In this document: positions 26,217 to 34,729 of the stretch, piece after piece
Layout: each line of letters starts with the position of its first letter
Numbering within the stretch: position 1 is the stretch's first letter
DNA from: Xaviernesmea rhizosphaerae
GTDB lineage: Bacteria > Pseudomonadota > Alphaproteobacteria > Rhizobiales > Rhizobiaceae
Direction: 5' to 3'
DNA: 64,000 nt
NCBI RefSeq assembly: GCF_001938945.1
Contig: NZ_MKIO01000021.1
Coordinates: 62,001-126,000 of the forward strand
Notes under the pieces: model-generated
What the model saw: only the letters and a program-made list of their open reading frames with translations
Told to the model about the DNA's origin: nothing
Databases searched by the model: none
Translations under genes and position numbers: made by a program

Positions 26217-27218
26217 ATGACGCTGGCATTGGAGACATTGGTGGATGTGCTGAAGGCGGCGGGTGAGCCGACGCGCTTCCGGCTGCTGAAGCTTCTGTCG
26301 TCAGGCGATTTGACGGTCACCGATCTCACGGAGATTCTCGGCCAGTCGCAGCCCCGCATTTCCCGCCATCTCAAGCTTCTGGGCGAGGTCGCCCTGATCG
26401 ATCGCTATCAGGAAGGCGCCTGGGCCTATTTCCGCCTGAGTGCGGATGGCGCCGCGGTCGAGCTGGTGCGCACCATGCTTCTGGCCGCCCGGGACGACGA
26501 TGCCGTGCTTGCCCGCGATGCCGAGCGTCTGACGGCGCTGAAGCAGGCGCGGTCCGAGCGGGCGCGCGATTATTTCAGCCGCAACGCCCAGGAATGGGAC
26601 ATTCTGCGCCGGCTGCATGTGCACGAGGCCGAGGTGGAGGCCGCCCTGGTCTCGCTGGTCGGCGACGAGCCGGTCGATCAGATGCTGGATCTCGGCACGG
26701 GCACCGGCCGGATCCTGCAGCTTCTCCAGCCCGTCTATCGCCATGCCGTCGGCGTCGATGCCAGCCGGGACATGCTGGCGGTCGCCCGCGCCAATCTCGA
26801 CCGGGCCGGCATCGGCAAGGCGACGGTGCGCCAGGGCGACATCTTCAACCTGCCGCTGGAGGCGGGGCAGTTCGATCTCGTCACCATCCACCAGGTCCTG
26901 CACTTTCTCGATCAGCCCGACCGGGCGATCGCCGAAGCCGCCCGGATGCTGGCGCCTGGCGGACGGCTAATCATCATCGATCTGGCGCCGCATGCGCTGG
27001 AATATCTGCGCGACGACCATGCACATGCCCGGCTGGGCTTTGCCCATCAGACCATGGGCGACTGGCTGTCGCAGGTCGGGCTGACGCTCGAAAAGGCGGT
27101 CGATCTCTCGCCGGATCACGGCCGCGAGCGGCAGCTGACCGTCACCATCTGGCTGGCCCGTGCGCGCGAGCGCGCCAGGTCCGCTGTCTCCCCTGTCTTT
27201 GCTTCCATAGGACACTGA
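26217..27218 (+). CDS. sahR: ArsR-family regulator with methyltransferase-like domain, SahR-like
   Basis: A 333-residue protein. Residues ~1-95 are an ArsR winged helix (LKAAGEPTRFRLLKLLSSGDLTVTDLTEILGQSQPRISRHLKLLGEVALI) and residues ~115-330 are a class I SAM-binding fold (LDLGTGTG at 157-164, then QFDLVTIHQVLHFLDQP). This is the architecture of SahR, which represses SAM-cycle genes (ahcY, metH, metF, metK) and is released by S-adenosylhomocysteine bound in the methylase-like domain. It starts at ATG 26217, with metF two bases after its stop; no cysteine-metal motif like those of metal-sensing ArsR proteins is visible in the DNA-binding part. The perfect palindrome 26176-26195 is the likely autoregulatory site. 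Confidence 0.85.
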   Translation: MTLALETLVDVLKAAGEPTRFRLLKLLSSGDLTVTDLTEILGQSQPRISRHLKLLGEVALIDRYQEGAWAYFRLSADGAAVELVRTMLLAARDDDAVLARDAERLTALKQARSERARDYFSRNAQEWDILRRLHVHEAEVEAALVSLVGDEPVDQMLDLGTGTGRILQLLQPVYRHAVGVDASRDMLAVARANLDRAGIGKATVRQGDIFNLPLEAGQFDLVTIHQVLHFLDQPDRAIAEAARMLAPGGRLIIIDLAPHALEYLRDDHAHARLGFAHQTMGDWLSQVGLTLEKAVDLSPDHGRERQLTVTIWLARARERARSAVSPVFASIGH

Positions 27219-27220
27219 CC

Positions 27221-28126
27221 ATGGCGCCGCAAACGCTTCACCCCGCACGGCGCGCCGCGCTCACGCTCTCCTTCGAGTTCTTCCCGCCGAAGAACGAGGA
27301 GATGGAGCGCCAGCTTCTGGAAACGGCCGAGGCCCTGAAGGTCTATGCGCCCGAGTTCGTCAGCGTCACCTATGGTGCCGGCGGCTCCACCAAGGCCCGC
27401 TCGATCGACACCGTGCGCAGGCTGATCGCCGATCACGGGCTGACGAACACCGCCGCGCATCTCACCTGCGTCGGCGCCGCGCGCGCAGAGGTCGATTCGG
27501 TAATCGACTCGTTCATGGCGGCCGGCGTCACCCGTTTCGTCGCGCTGCGCGGCGATGCGCCCGGCGGCGCAGGGGTTGCCTATCAGCCGCATCCGGAAGG
27601 CTATGAAAATGCCGCCGCTCTCGTCGGCGCGCTGGCCAGGCGCGGCGTGCGCTCCATCGCGGTCTCCGCCTATCCGGAGAAGCATCCCGAAAGCGCGGAT
27701 GTGGCCGCCGATATCGATATGCTCAAGCGCAAGGTCGACAATGGCGCCACCCAGGCGCTGACGCAGTTCTTCTTCGACAATGATGATTTCGAGCGCTACC
27801 TGGAGCGTGTGCGCGCAGCGGGGATCACCATTCCGATCATTCCCGGCATCCTGCCGATCAACAATCTGAACCAGGTGATCAAGTTTGCCGGCCTGTGCGG
27901 CGCGCGCGTGCCGCAGGTGCTGATCGACCGGCTCGGGCCGCTCGAGGAGGCGCCGGAGGAGCGGTTCCGCGAGGCGACGCTGATTGCCGCCGAGCAGATC
28001 GTCGATCTCGCCCAGCGCGGCATTTCCAGCTTCCATCTCTATACGATGAACCGCACGCCGCTGATCAGCGCCGTCTGCGACATGGTGCAGTTCGCCCGCG
28101 TGGACGCGGCCTCGCCGGCTGCTTGA
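27221..28126 (+). CDS. metF: 5,10-methylenetetrahydrofolate reductase
   Basis: A 301-residue FAD enzyme that makes 5-methyl-THF for methionine synthase. Visible motifs are LSFEFFPPKNEEME (substrate Glu), SVTYGAGGSTKARS, TRFVALRGDAP, AVSAYPEKHPES, DNGATQALTQFFFDNDDF, PIIPGILPI and SSFHLYTMNR, a full MTHFR fold of family-typical length. The ATG at 27221 lies two bases after the sahR-like gene, with AGGA ten bases upstream, so the two form an operon, and SAH-responsive control is expected. Downstream is a hairpin at 28204-28230. Confidence 0.95.
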   Translation: MAPQTLHPARRAALTLSFEFFPPKNEEMERQLLETAEALKVYAPEFVSVTYGAGGSTKARSIDTVRRLIADHGLTNTAAHLTCVGAARAEVDSVIDSFMAAGVTRFVALRGDAPGGAGVAYQPHPEGYENAAALVGALARRGVRSIAVSAYPEKHPESADVAADIDMLKRKVDNGATQALTQFFFDNDDFERYLERVRAAGITIPIIPGILPINNLNQVIKFAGLCGARVPQVLIDRLGPLEEAPEERFREATLIAAEQIVDLAQRGISSFHLYTMNRTPLISAVCDMVQFARVDAASPAA

Positions 28127-28203
28127 GACCGCGCGTCTGGCGCAGTGGACTGCATGTGATTCGCAGTCCGAGTCTTGCCACAAAGGTAATCAGATCATGA
28201 AAA

Positions 28204-28230
28204 ACGCCGCACGGGATGTCCGTGCGGCGT
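28204..28230 (-). terminator. Intrinsic terminator with T5 on the minus strand
   Basis: ACGCCGCACGG (28204-28214) and CCGTGCGGCGT (28220-28230) form an 11-bp perfect stem. On the minus strand it is followed by TTTTT, the classical intrinsic terminator. On the plus strand (metF side) there is no T-run. This suggests that a minus-strand transcript ends here, which would contain the micro-gene at 28480-28557. Confidence 0.8.
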
Positions 28231-28479
28231 CATCTGTTTGAGCACGATACGCGACCGGCCGCCGCGCTGCCTGCTTGAAACATTCAATTCTTATGATTGT
28301 TGGTCCCGGATCCTGTCGATCCCGGACGGACGGCGTTCCGGCTCTTGCCAGACGCCCGACGCTCTTCGGCCCCTTGGAACGCGGCGGTGGACCGCCACAC
28401 ATCTTCGAGCCGAAGCTCCATCCACACTTTATCCCCTTGTTTTCCAACGCTTCTCATCAGAAGCGTCAGTGTCGTCACA

Positions 28480-28557
28480 TTAGATGAACAGCATCATCGT
28501 GACGAAGGTAAAGGCGGCACCGATCATGAGGACATTCAGCGAACGGGTCAGTTCCAT
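28480..28557 (-). CDS. 25-residue hydrophobic membrane micro-protein
   Basis: ATG 28557 is preceded at five bases by a perfect AGGAGG (28563-28568, minus strand). The 25-residue product starts MELTRSLNVLMIG and continues with a strongly hydrophobic stretch to a C-terminal MMLFI and a TAA stop at 28480-28482. It thus has a short charged N-terminus and a single membrane helix (about residues 7-25). A candidate promoter (TTTGCT-16-CTATCT, 28612-28585) places the start ~20-25 bases before ATG. Downstream, a hairpin (28447-28466) and an intrinsic terminator (28204-28230) bound a ~370-nt minus-strand transcript. I do not recognise the protein; function is unknown. Codon content is too short to judge. 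Confidence 0.7.
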   Translation of the reverse strand: MELTRSLNVLMIGAAFTFVTMMLFI

Positions 28558-28584
28558 TTTGGCCTCCTGGCGTTGACGGTTAAC

Positions 28585-28612
28585 AGATAGGGTAAAAATG
28601 TCACAGAGCAAA
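28585..28612 (-). promoter_or_regulatory. Candidate promoter of the micro-gene
   Basis: Read on the minus strand: TTTGCT (28612-28607), 16-bp spacer, CTATCT (28590-28585). The second matches the alphaproteobacterial -10 consensus CTATAT in five of six positions. The start site would lie near 28578, leaving a 5' leader of ~20 nt containing AGGAGG. Confidence 0.4.
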
Positions 28613-28782
28613 GGAAATCCTGTGCTGCAGTGCCGTCTCATTTTGGCCGCAATGCAGCGGTTCTCGACCTAACCGCTAGATTTCCTTGCGTGATCTGCCG
28701 CCAAAATTTTTTCACGCCGTTACAGCGCGTGAGCGGCAAATACCGGCCAGAGCGTGCGCTGTATCAGGCATGGTGGTCCGAC

Positions 28783-29724
28783 TCACGCCGGTTTGCCTTT
28801 GCGCTGCAGCCGGGCAAGCACGCGGCCATCCAGCACCAGCAGTCCGAGGCCGATCAGCACCATGCCGGCAATGTCGGTCCCTTCCAGCCGCTCGCCGAGG
28901 AAGACCGCGCCGAGAAGGATGGCGCTTGGGGGCACCAGCAGCGTGACCAGCGAGGTGTTGGTGGCGCCCGCCCGCGCCATGATACGGAAGAAGAGGATAT
29001 AGCCGAGCGCCGTCGACAGAAAGGCGAGCGCGGCGATCGCGAGGATCACGGAGAGCGGCGGCAGCGGCAGCGTCCAGGGATGGTCGATGGCGAGCGCGAC
29101 GGGCAGCATGATCAGGCTGGAGCCGGTCAGCTGACCGGTGGCGATCACGGTCGGGTTCAGCCCCTTGAAGCTCTTGCCATAGATGGCGGCGAAGCCATAG
29201 CTGAGCGCGGCGAGCAGGGGCAGAAGCAGCGCCCAGAAGGGCACCGCATGGTCCCCGGCCACCATGGTGGAGAGCGCGGCCGGACCGAGCAGCACGGCCG
29301 TGCCCATGAGCCCCAGCAGGCAGCCGCCGAGCTTGGCGCCGGTCAGGCGCTCGTCTGATGTCAACAGATGGCCGATCAGCACGGTCCAGATCGGTGTCGT
29401 GGCATTGAGGATCGAGGCGAGCCCTGCGCCGATCTGCGTCTGCCCGAGAAAGATGAAGGCATGGGGAATGGCGTTGTTGATCAGCCCGAGCAGCAGAAAG
29501 CCGCGCCAGCGCCCCTTGAGCGCGGCATAGAGCCCATGCTGGCCTCGCAAGAGCAGATGCAGCGCCAGTGCTGCGAGCGACAGGCGCAGAAAGACAAGGG
29601 TAAAGGGCGGCACATGCGGAACGGCGATGCGCGCGAAGAAGAAGGAGCCGCCCCACAGAAGGCCGAGCAGGAAGAGAAGGCCCCAGGTCAGCGGGGTCAT
29701 GCGCGGGGTCGGCGTGGCGGACAT
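28783..29724 (-). CDS. EamA/DMT-family membrane transporter
   Basis: A 313-residue protein with ten predicted helices in two EamA repeats. Markers are FLLGLLWGGSFFFARIAVPHVPPFTLVFLRL in the first, LLGLINNAIPHAFIFLGQTQIGAGLASILNATTPIWTVLIG in its second half, and TLLVPPSAILLGAVFLGERLEGTDIAG in the second repeat. It is a drug/metabolite exporter of unknown substrate, unrelated in detail to the copy at 19625. The ATG at 29724 is the start of the conserved region. It is a single gene on the minus strand. Confidence 0.85.
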   Translation of the reverse strand: MSATPTPRMTPLTWGLLFLLGLLWGGSFFFARIAVPHVPPFTLVFLRLSLAALALHLLLRGQHGLYAALKGRWRGFLLLGLINNAIPHAFIFLGQTQIGAGLASILNATTPIWTVLIGHLLTSDERLTGAKLGGCLLGLMGTAVLLGPAALSTMVAGDHAVPFWALLLPLLAALSYGFAAIYGKSFKGLNPTVIATGQLTGSSLIMLPVALAIDHPWTLPLPPLSVILAIAALAFLSTALGYILFFRIMARAGATNTSLVTLLVPPSAILLGAVFLGERLEGTDIAGMVLIGLGLLVLDGRVLARLQRKGKPA

Positions 29725-29911
29725 CGAAGGCTCCAGACTTGTTGAAGCCCTTCTCTAGGCAGAGCCGGCCGCCATCACCACCCGAAACATGTCACGGCGA
29801 CAAAACCGGCAGAGGTGGGACCGGGGCGGCGGTTCGCCGCCGGCCCCATGCTGGTGCTGGACCATGTCGCGCAAAGTGGTTGCCGGTTCCGCGGCAACGA
29901 TATGCGACAAA

Positions 29912-29971
29912 ACAACGGCGTGAAGCGCGGCAAGCGATCCGAAGAATCGCGCCGCGCTTCGGTGTCGTTGT
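29912..29971. terminator. Long interrupted hairpin downstream of the MltB-like gene
   Basis: A nested set of complementary arms: ACAACG (29912-29917) with CGTTGT (29966-29971), GAAGCGCGGC (29922-29931) with GCCGCGCTTC (29951-29960), and an inner GCGAT/ATCGC. It starts two bases beyond the stop of the minus-strand gene that ends at 29974, so it is a natural end for that mRNA, though no T-tract is visible. Confidence 0.6.
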
Positions 29972-29973
29972 GC

Positions 29974-31227
29974 TTACGGCTGCTTGTTCAGCGCGTCGAG
30001 AACGGCCTGGGTGGCCCAGCCATCGGCCGGCAGGCCGAAGCGCAGCTGCTCCTTCTGGAGTGCTGCGCGCGTGCCGGAGCCGAGGATGCCGTCGATCTTG
30101 CCGACGTCGTGCCCGAGCGCATCGAGGCGCATCTGCAGCGCCTTCATGCCTTCCTCCGTCAGCCCCTGTTCCGGATTGCCCGGACGGTAGGCCGGCGCGC
30201 CGGCCAGACGCGTGGCGAAATAGGCCGCGGAGGTGGTGTAGATGAAGGACTGGTTCCAGGCGAGGTAGATGTTGAAGTTCGGATAGGTGAGGAAGGCCAC
30301 GCCCTTGCGGCCCTGCGGCAGGATCAGCGAGGCATCGAGATCGCCATGGCTGGTATCGCCGTCGCGCGGGGTCACGCCCAGGCCGAACCAGTCGCTGGCC
30401 TTCAGGCCCGGCTGCAGGCCGGTCTTTTCCCAGGGCAGCTCCTCTGGCACTTCCACTTCCTGGATCCAGGGCTCGCCGCGGCGGAAGCCGAGGCTCTGGA
30501 TGAAGTTGGCCGCCGTCATGATCGCATCCGGCGCGCTCTGCTTGAGATTGATATGGCCGTCGCCGTCGCCATCGACGCCATGGGCGATGATGTCCTTCGG
30601 CAGCATCTGCACCTGGCCGATTTCACCGGCCCATGCGCCGGTGGTGGTGGCGGGGTCGAGATCGCCATGCTGCGCCATTTCCAGGGCGGCGATCAGCTGC
30701 GGGCGGAACATTTCCGGCCGGCGGCAATCATGGGAGAGCGTCACCAGCGCGTTCAGCGTGTTGAAATTGCCCTGCACCGCGCCGAAATCCGTCTCCATCG
30801 CCCAGAAGGCGGTGATGACGGGGGCGGGCACGCCATACTCCTTCTCCGCCCGGGCGAAGACCTCGGCATAGTCCTTGATCTTCTTCGCGCCGATTTCCAG
30901 CCGGGCCTTGCTGACCGTGCGGCTGGAAAATTCCTGGAAGGTCTGGCGGAAGACGCCCTGCGCCCGGTCCCTTGCCAGAACCTTCTCGTCAATGCGCGCG
31001 CCCGACAGCGCCTGGTCGGCGACGGATGCGGGCACGCCGGCGGCCACGGCCTCCTGTTTCACGCCCGCCAGGAAGGTGGCGAGATCGCCGCCGCAGGGCG
31101 GCTTGGGCCCGTTGGTTTCAGGCGTTTGCGGCGAAGCGGCCTGGGCTGCGGCGGGCAGGGCGGCGAGCGGGCTGGTCGAGGCCAGCAGCAGAGCGAGGGC
31201 AGCGAGGTGGCGGATGCGAGATGGCAT
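29974..31227 (-). CDS. Lytic murein transglycosylase, MltB-like, with peptidoglycan-binding domain
   Basis: A 417-residue exported enzyme. A signal peptide (residues ~1-30, LALLLASTSPLAALPAAAQA) is followed by the MltB-type SLT fold: GVPAPVITAFWAMETDFGAVQG (catalytic Glu in AMETDFG), then AWAGEIGQVQMLPKDIIAHGVDGDGDG, with the characteristic second Asp-rich loop. The C-terminal ~60 residues (GLTEEGMKALQMRLDALGHDVGKIDGILGSGTRAAL) are a PG_binding_1 domain. It cleaves the MurNAc-GlcNAc bond with 1,6-anhydro formation. No lipobox cysteine is visible in the signal peptide, so it is probably periplasmic and soluble. Confidence 0.92.
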   Translation of the reverse strand: MPSRIRHLAALALLLASTSPLAALPAAAQAASPQTPETNGPKPPCGGDLATFLAGVKQEAVAAGVPASVADQALSGARIDEKVLARDRAQGVFRQTFQEFSSRTVSKARLEIGAKKIKDYAEVFARAEKEYGVPAPVITAFWAMETDFGAVQGNFNTLNALVTLSHDCRRPEMFRPQLIAALEMAQHGDLDPATTTGAWAGEIGQVQMLPKDIIAHGVDGDGDGHINLKQSAPDAIMTAANFIQSLGFRRGEPWIQEVEVPEELPWEKTGLQPGLKASDWFGLGVTPRDGDTSHGDLDASLILPQGRKGVAFLTYPNFNIYLAWNQSFIYTTSAAYFATRLAGAPAYRPGNPEQGLTEEGMKALQMRLDALGHDVGKIDGILGSGTRAALQKEQLRFGLPADGWATQAVLDALNKQP

Positions 31228-31458
31228 CGGGTCGTCCTTTGATCGGCAACAGCAGGACGCATCCGGCCGGCGCGGCGCGATGCGCTGCCGGCAGAATGCG
31301 GGAGATTCAGCTCAGCCGCATGACGCCGAGCCCTTGGCACAGCGCTTTGCGGGATTGTCTCGAAGAGTTCAAGATGCCGCGACCCTGCCGCCCGTTTCGG
31401 GCGAAAACATGGGGGCACAGCGCATGTCTGAAGGAATTGCGCGCGATGACACGCGCAA

Positions 31459-32259
31459 TCAGCGCTGCGCGCTCAGATTGGGCTGGGACACGGCTTCTAC
31501 CCACTTCTTCCAGTTCTTGGCGGAACCGGCGAAGACGTTGATATCCGTATTGCCCTTGATGCCGGGAATGACGCCGGTGCTTGTATATTGCCAGAAGGCC
31601 CAGCGGCGCTCGGGATAGGCCTCGCTCGGATGCTTGGCGACAGCCCTAACCCAGAAATGGTGGGTCTTGAACTGGCCCACGAGATTGTCGCGGTGGAAAT
31701 CGACCGAGGTATAGATGATCGGCCGCTTGCCGTAATAGGCTTCGAGCCGGTCCATGAACCGCTTCATCTCGCTCTGCACCGTCAGCGGGGAGGGGCGATA
31801 GCGGCAGGTCTTGGATTCGCCGTTCCACTCGACATCGAGCACCGGCGGCAGGTGCACCGCCTCGCGCGGGACATTGGCGATGAACCAGTCGGCCTGTTCG
31901 TCCGCCGTGGAGCAGAAGTAATAGAAGTGATAGGGCGCATAGGGCAGGCCGGCGGCGCGGGCCTTGCGCCAATATTCATCGAAGCGCGTATCCACCACAT
32001 CCTTGCCCTCGGTCGCCTTGATGAAGGCGAAGGACACGCCCGAGCGGCGCACGGCGACCCAGTCGATATCGCCCTGCCATTTGGACACGTCGATGCCGTG
32101 GACGGGATGATGGTGCGGCGTGCGCTCGCCGAAATCCATCGGTTTCTTGTCGTCAAAGCGCGGCGTGATCGACGCGGTCGAGACCAGATCATAGTCGGTG
32201 GCGGTGCAGGCCGACAACAGCGACATGACAGGCAGCAGGGCCAGAAGAAGCCGACGCAT
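31459..32259 (-). CDS. Glycoside hydrolase family 25 lysozyme-like lipoprotein
   Basis: A 266-residue protein. The N-terminus MRRLLLALLPVMSLLSAC is a lipoprotein signal with lipobox LSAC (Cys ~18), so it is anchored in a membrane. The GH25 domain starts HGIDVSKWQGDIDW, continues with FAFIKATEGKDVVD, PYHFYYFCS, and DVEWNG (the catalytic Asp/Glu region), and ends with WAFWQYTSTGVIPGIKGNTDINVF. GH25 muramidases hydrolyse peptidoglycan glycan chains. The neighbouring MltB-like gene (29974) lies on the same strand, 231 bases downstream. A small hairpin (ATTGCGCG...CGCGCAAT, 31436-31459) abuts the stop codon. Confidence 0.9.
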   Translation of the reverse strand: MRRLLLALLPVMSLLSACTATDYDLVSTASITPRFDDKKPMDFGERTPHHHPVHGIDVSKWQGDIDWVAVRRSGVSFAFIKATEGKDVVDTRFDEYWRKARAAGLPYAPYHFYYFCSTADEQADWFIANVPREAVHLPPVLDVEWNGESKTCRYRPSPLTVQSEMKRFMDRLEAYYGKRPIIYTSVDFHRDNLVGQFKTHHFWVRAVAKHPSEAYPERRWAFWQYTSTGVIPGIKGNTDINVFAGSAKNWKKWVEAVSQPNLSAQR

Positions 32260-32458
32260 GAGGTTCTTTCAAGTCCGTTGGATCAGGGGCCTGCCGCACT
32301 GCGGACAGCCGATCGGCCGTCTCTTGCAGGAGGCGTGAACGGCATCTTCACCATAACAGCGTAAAGAACTGGTTACTTCAAGGGGCCGCCACGAGAACTG
32401 GCGAGCCGGCAAAGCCCGGCGCAAGCTTCGGCGTGCGAACCGCCCTTTCAACGCAAAA

Positions 32459-32495
32459 AGGCCGCCGCATCGTTTGCCAACGACGGCGGCGGCCT
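32459..32495 (-). terminator. Intrinsic terminator of the btaAB operon
   Basis: Arms AGGCCGCCGC (32459-32468) and GCGGCGGCCT (32486-32495), with further TCGT/ACGA pairing in the loop. On the minus strand the stem is followed by TTTTT, and it lies 40 bases beyond the btaB stop codon. Confidence 0.85.
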
Positions 32496-32534
32496 GCCCG
32501 CGGATGCGGGGCGACGTTGAGACGGAGCCTCAGC

Positions 32535-33185
32535 TTAGGGCTTGTGGCAGGTGGCGAGCCAGGCATAGCCGCCGCCCAGCCGGCGGGCGGAAACCTGCAT
32601 GCCACGGGCGGCGCAGGCCGCTTCCAGCTGGCGGAACAGCTCCGCGCGCGGCGTGACGTGAAAGCGCTGCAGCCAGGCCTTGAGCAGCGTGCCGGCCACG
32701 CGCGGAAGGCGTTCCTGTTGGCCGAAGTCGACGATATGCAGCCTGCCGCCTGCCGCCAGCGCGTCGAGCGAGCATTCGATGGCGGCCTGCCAGGTGGGGA
32801 TCATCGACAGGGCATAGGAGATGACGATGTGGTCGAAGCCGTCGACATCGAAGCTGTCGGCGGAGAAGTTCCCGGCATCGGCCTGGCGAAGCACCGGCGC
32901 CGGATCCGACAGACCGGCGAGATTGCGCTCGGCCGTGGCCAGCATCTCGCGGGAGATGTCGAAGCCATAGAGCCGGGCGCGGGGATAGCGACGGCCGATC
33001 AGCACCAGGTTGCGGCCCGTGCCGCAGCCGACCTCGAGCAGGCTCTGCCCCGGCTGCACGCCAAGGCCGCCGATCATGGTGTCGCGGCCGAAGAGGTAGT
33101 ATTTGCGTGTCGCATCATAGACATAGCGCTGATAGCGATACATGCGGTCCATGCGGTCGGCATGGTCATGGGCGATCATGCTCAT
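32535..33185 (-). CDS. btaB: S-adenosylmethionine:diacylglycerylhomoserine N-methyltransferase BtaB
   Basis: A 216-residue SAM-dependent methyltransferase with Rossmann motif I LLEVGCGTGRNLVLIGRR, post-I GFDISREML, and a motif FDHIVISYALSMIPTW. It trimethylates diacylglycerylhomoserine to form the betaine lipid DGTS. It starts at ATG 33185 (MSMIAHDHADRMDRMYRYQ), forming an ATGA overlap with btaA. A longer frame upstream overlaps btaA and is not coding. The assignment rests on pairing with btaA. Confidence 0.88.
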   Translation of the reverse strand: MSMIAHDHADRMDRMYRYQRYVYDATRKYYLFGRDTMIGGLGVQPGQSLLEVGCGTGRNLVLIGRRYPRARLYGFDISREMLATAERNLAGLSDPAPVLRQADAGNFSADSFDVDGFDHIVISYALSMIPTWQAAIECSLDALAAGGRLHIVDFGQQERLPRVAGTLLKAWLQRFHVTPRAELFRQLEAACAARGMQVSARRLGGGYAWLATCHKP

Positions 33186-34447
33186 GCGATCTTCCTGTAG
33201 ATGTGGAAGGCGCCGTAGATCGCCGAGCGATCCTGCGGGCTGAGTTCGGCGGAGCGGGCGGTGTCGTAGAACCACTGATCGCGCACGACCTTGGCCAGGC
33301 GGCCCTCAACGATGCTGTCCTCGCCGGCGGTGCGGAAGATGACGACCGCATCCGGGCTTGCCGTGCGGGTGATCTCGCTCCACAGCGCGTTGAGCTGCGC
33401 ATCGGTCATCCAGTCCTGCGCGTCGAGCAGAACGTAGCGGTGCATGGAGCCGGCTTGCTTGGTGGCGAGCAGGTCGGTGAAGCTGGCGTGATGCACCTGG
33501 ACGCGATCGGTGTTGTTGCGGATCGCCTCATAGGATTCCGGGCGCAGATAGAGCGGCAGGACGCCTTCCTCGCCATTTGGATAGCGGCGGGCGAAAGCCT
33601 GCCAGGCAAAGGGATTGTCGCGCAGGGGGAAGTGACAAGCGAGCTTTTCCAGCCGCTGGCGCAGCACGTCGGCCACCGAGCGGCTGTCGCTCAGGCGGGC
33701 AAGTTCGTCGAACTGCTGCGGCGGAATGCCCAGGCCGAAGAGCGAGCTCTTGCGGCTGGTGATCCAGCGGATGACAGGCTTGTCGAACAGCGGTGCGATG
33801 CGCGTGTCGAAGATGCGCCGCTGGTCGCGCAGCGAGCGCGCCTGGGTCAGCTCGGTAAGGTCGACGCCGTGAAGCCGCGCGACGAGATGGCCGAGGCCGA
33901 TGAAGCGGCCGAGCAGGCCGGTCTTGTAGATGTTGCGTGAGAAGACGCGAATCCGGCGCTTGCCGCTGGGCGAGCGCTTTTCCCAATAGGCGCGCGTCTC
34001 CGCATCCAGAGCCGAGGCGATGAAGCGGTCATAGGCGGCGATGTTGGAGGACAGGCCGTCGCGGGCGAGGAAGCGCACGACATCGCCATGCCCCGGCAGC
34101 GCGCGGAATGCGGCGAGTTTCAGCCGGTTCAGCGCGACGTGATGGGTGTTGAGATCGACCACGTCGATATGGCGCGGACCCCCGGAGAGATAGGCCAGCA
34201 TGTTGCAGCCGCCCGAGCCGATCGTGACGATGTTGTGGTGCGGGGCGATCTCCATCGCCGCCATGTCGACGATCGGGTCCTCCCAGATCTGCGGGTAGAC
34301 CAGGCCGGAAAACAGAAGGCCGAAGGTGCGCTCCGAAAGCCCCTGCAGGCTCAGCGCCCGGTGGCGCAGAAGGGCCGATTTGAGCTTGGCGTTCTTGCCG
34401 CGATGCTGGCTGGAGGCGGGCAGTTCGGTAGAGGCGAGATCGGTCAT
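33182..34447 (-). CDS. btaA: S-adenosylmethionine:diacylglycerol 3-amino-3-carboxypropyl transferase BtaA
   Basis: A 421-residue DUF3419 protein. It transfers the aminocarboxypropyl group of SAM to diacylglycerol, the first step of DGTS betaine-lipid synthesis. Key stretches are GLVYPQIWEDPIVDMAAM (conserved in the family), IVTIGSGGCNMLAYLS (SAM-binding glycine loop), and HRYVLLDAQDWMT. ATG 34447 follows a TTG three bases earlier; I use the ATG. It overlaps btaB by four bases. A candidate PHO box at 34495-34512 fits known phosphate control of this pathway. Confidence 0.92.
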   Translation of the reverse strand: MTDLASTELPASSQHRGKNAKLKSALLRHRALSLQGLSERTFGLLFSGLVYPQIWEDPIVDMAAMEIAPHHNIVTIGSGGCNMLAYLSGGPRHIDVVDLNTHHVALNRLKLAAFRALPGHGDVVRFLARDGLSSNIAAYDRFIASALDAETRAYWEKRSPSGKRRIRVFSRNIYKTGLLGRFIGLGHLVARLHGVDLTELTQARSLRDQRRIFDTRIAPLFDKPVIRWITSRKSSLFGLGIPPQQFDELARLSDSRSVADVLRQRLEKLACHFPLRDNPFAWQAFARRYPNGEEGVLPLYLRPESYEAIRNNTDRVQVHHASFTDLLATKQAGSMHRYVLLDAQDWMTDAQLNALWSEITRTASPDAVVIFRTAGEDSIVEGRLAKVVRDQWFYDTARSAELSPQDRSAIYGAFHIYRKIA

Positions 34448-34494
34448 CAAAGTCGCTCGGTTCGATCAGGGATGAGCGCTTTTATGAAAACGCC

Positions 34495-34512
34495 AAGACA
34501 GTTTGATGAAGG
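34495..34512 (-). promoter_or_regulatory. Candidate PHO box upstream of btaA
   Basis: Read on the minus strand, CCTTCATCAAACTGTCTT matches the PhoB consensus CTGTCATAAAACTGTCAT at 14 of 18 positions: the two 7-mers are separated by an AT-rich 4-mer. A -10-like CATAAA follows 8 bases downstream (34486-34481), as in PhoB-activated promoters. It lies 48-65 bases upstream of the btaA start. Confidence 0.6.
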
Positions 34513-34729
34513 TGGTATCCCCGTGTTTACCCGGCCTTAATGACACGGACGGCTTGACTGCGCCTCTGCTTGTCGCAGCCCGCGCTTTTCACCTTTGAGT
34601 AAGTGCCGTTCGCCAACAATAATGCGGGAGCTGAGGCGATTTGGTCTCCGCCGGAGAGGGGCCATGCGGCCAGATCAGACGATGAGGTCGAGGACAGCGC
34701 TGATACCGATGATGGAGAAGGGCGCAACC

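Noticed and set aside
34539..34558. TGACAC/TTGACTG pair upstream of btaA as a PHO box
   Set aside because: The two half-sites are 14 bases apart instead of 11; the 34495-34512 site fits much better.
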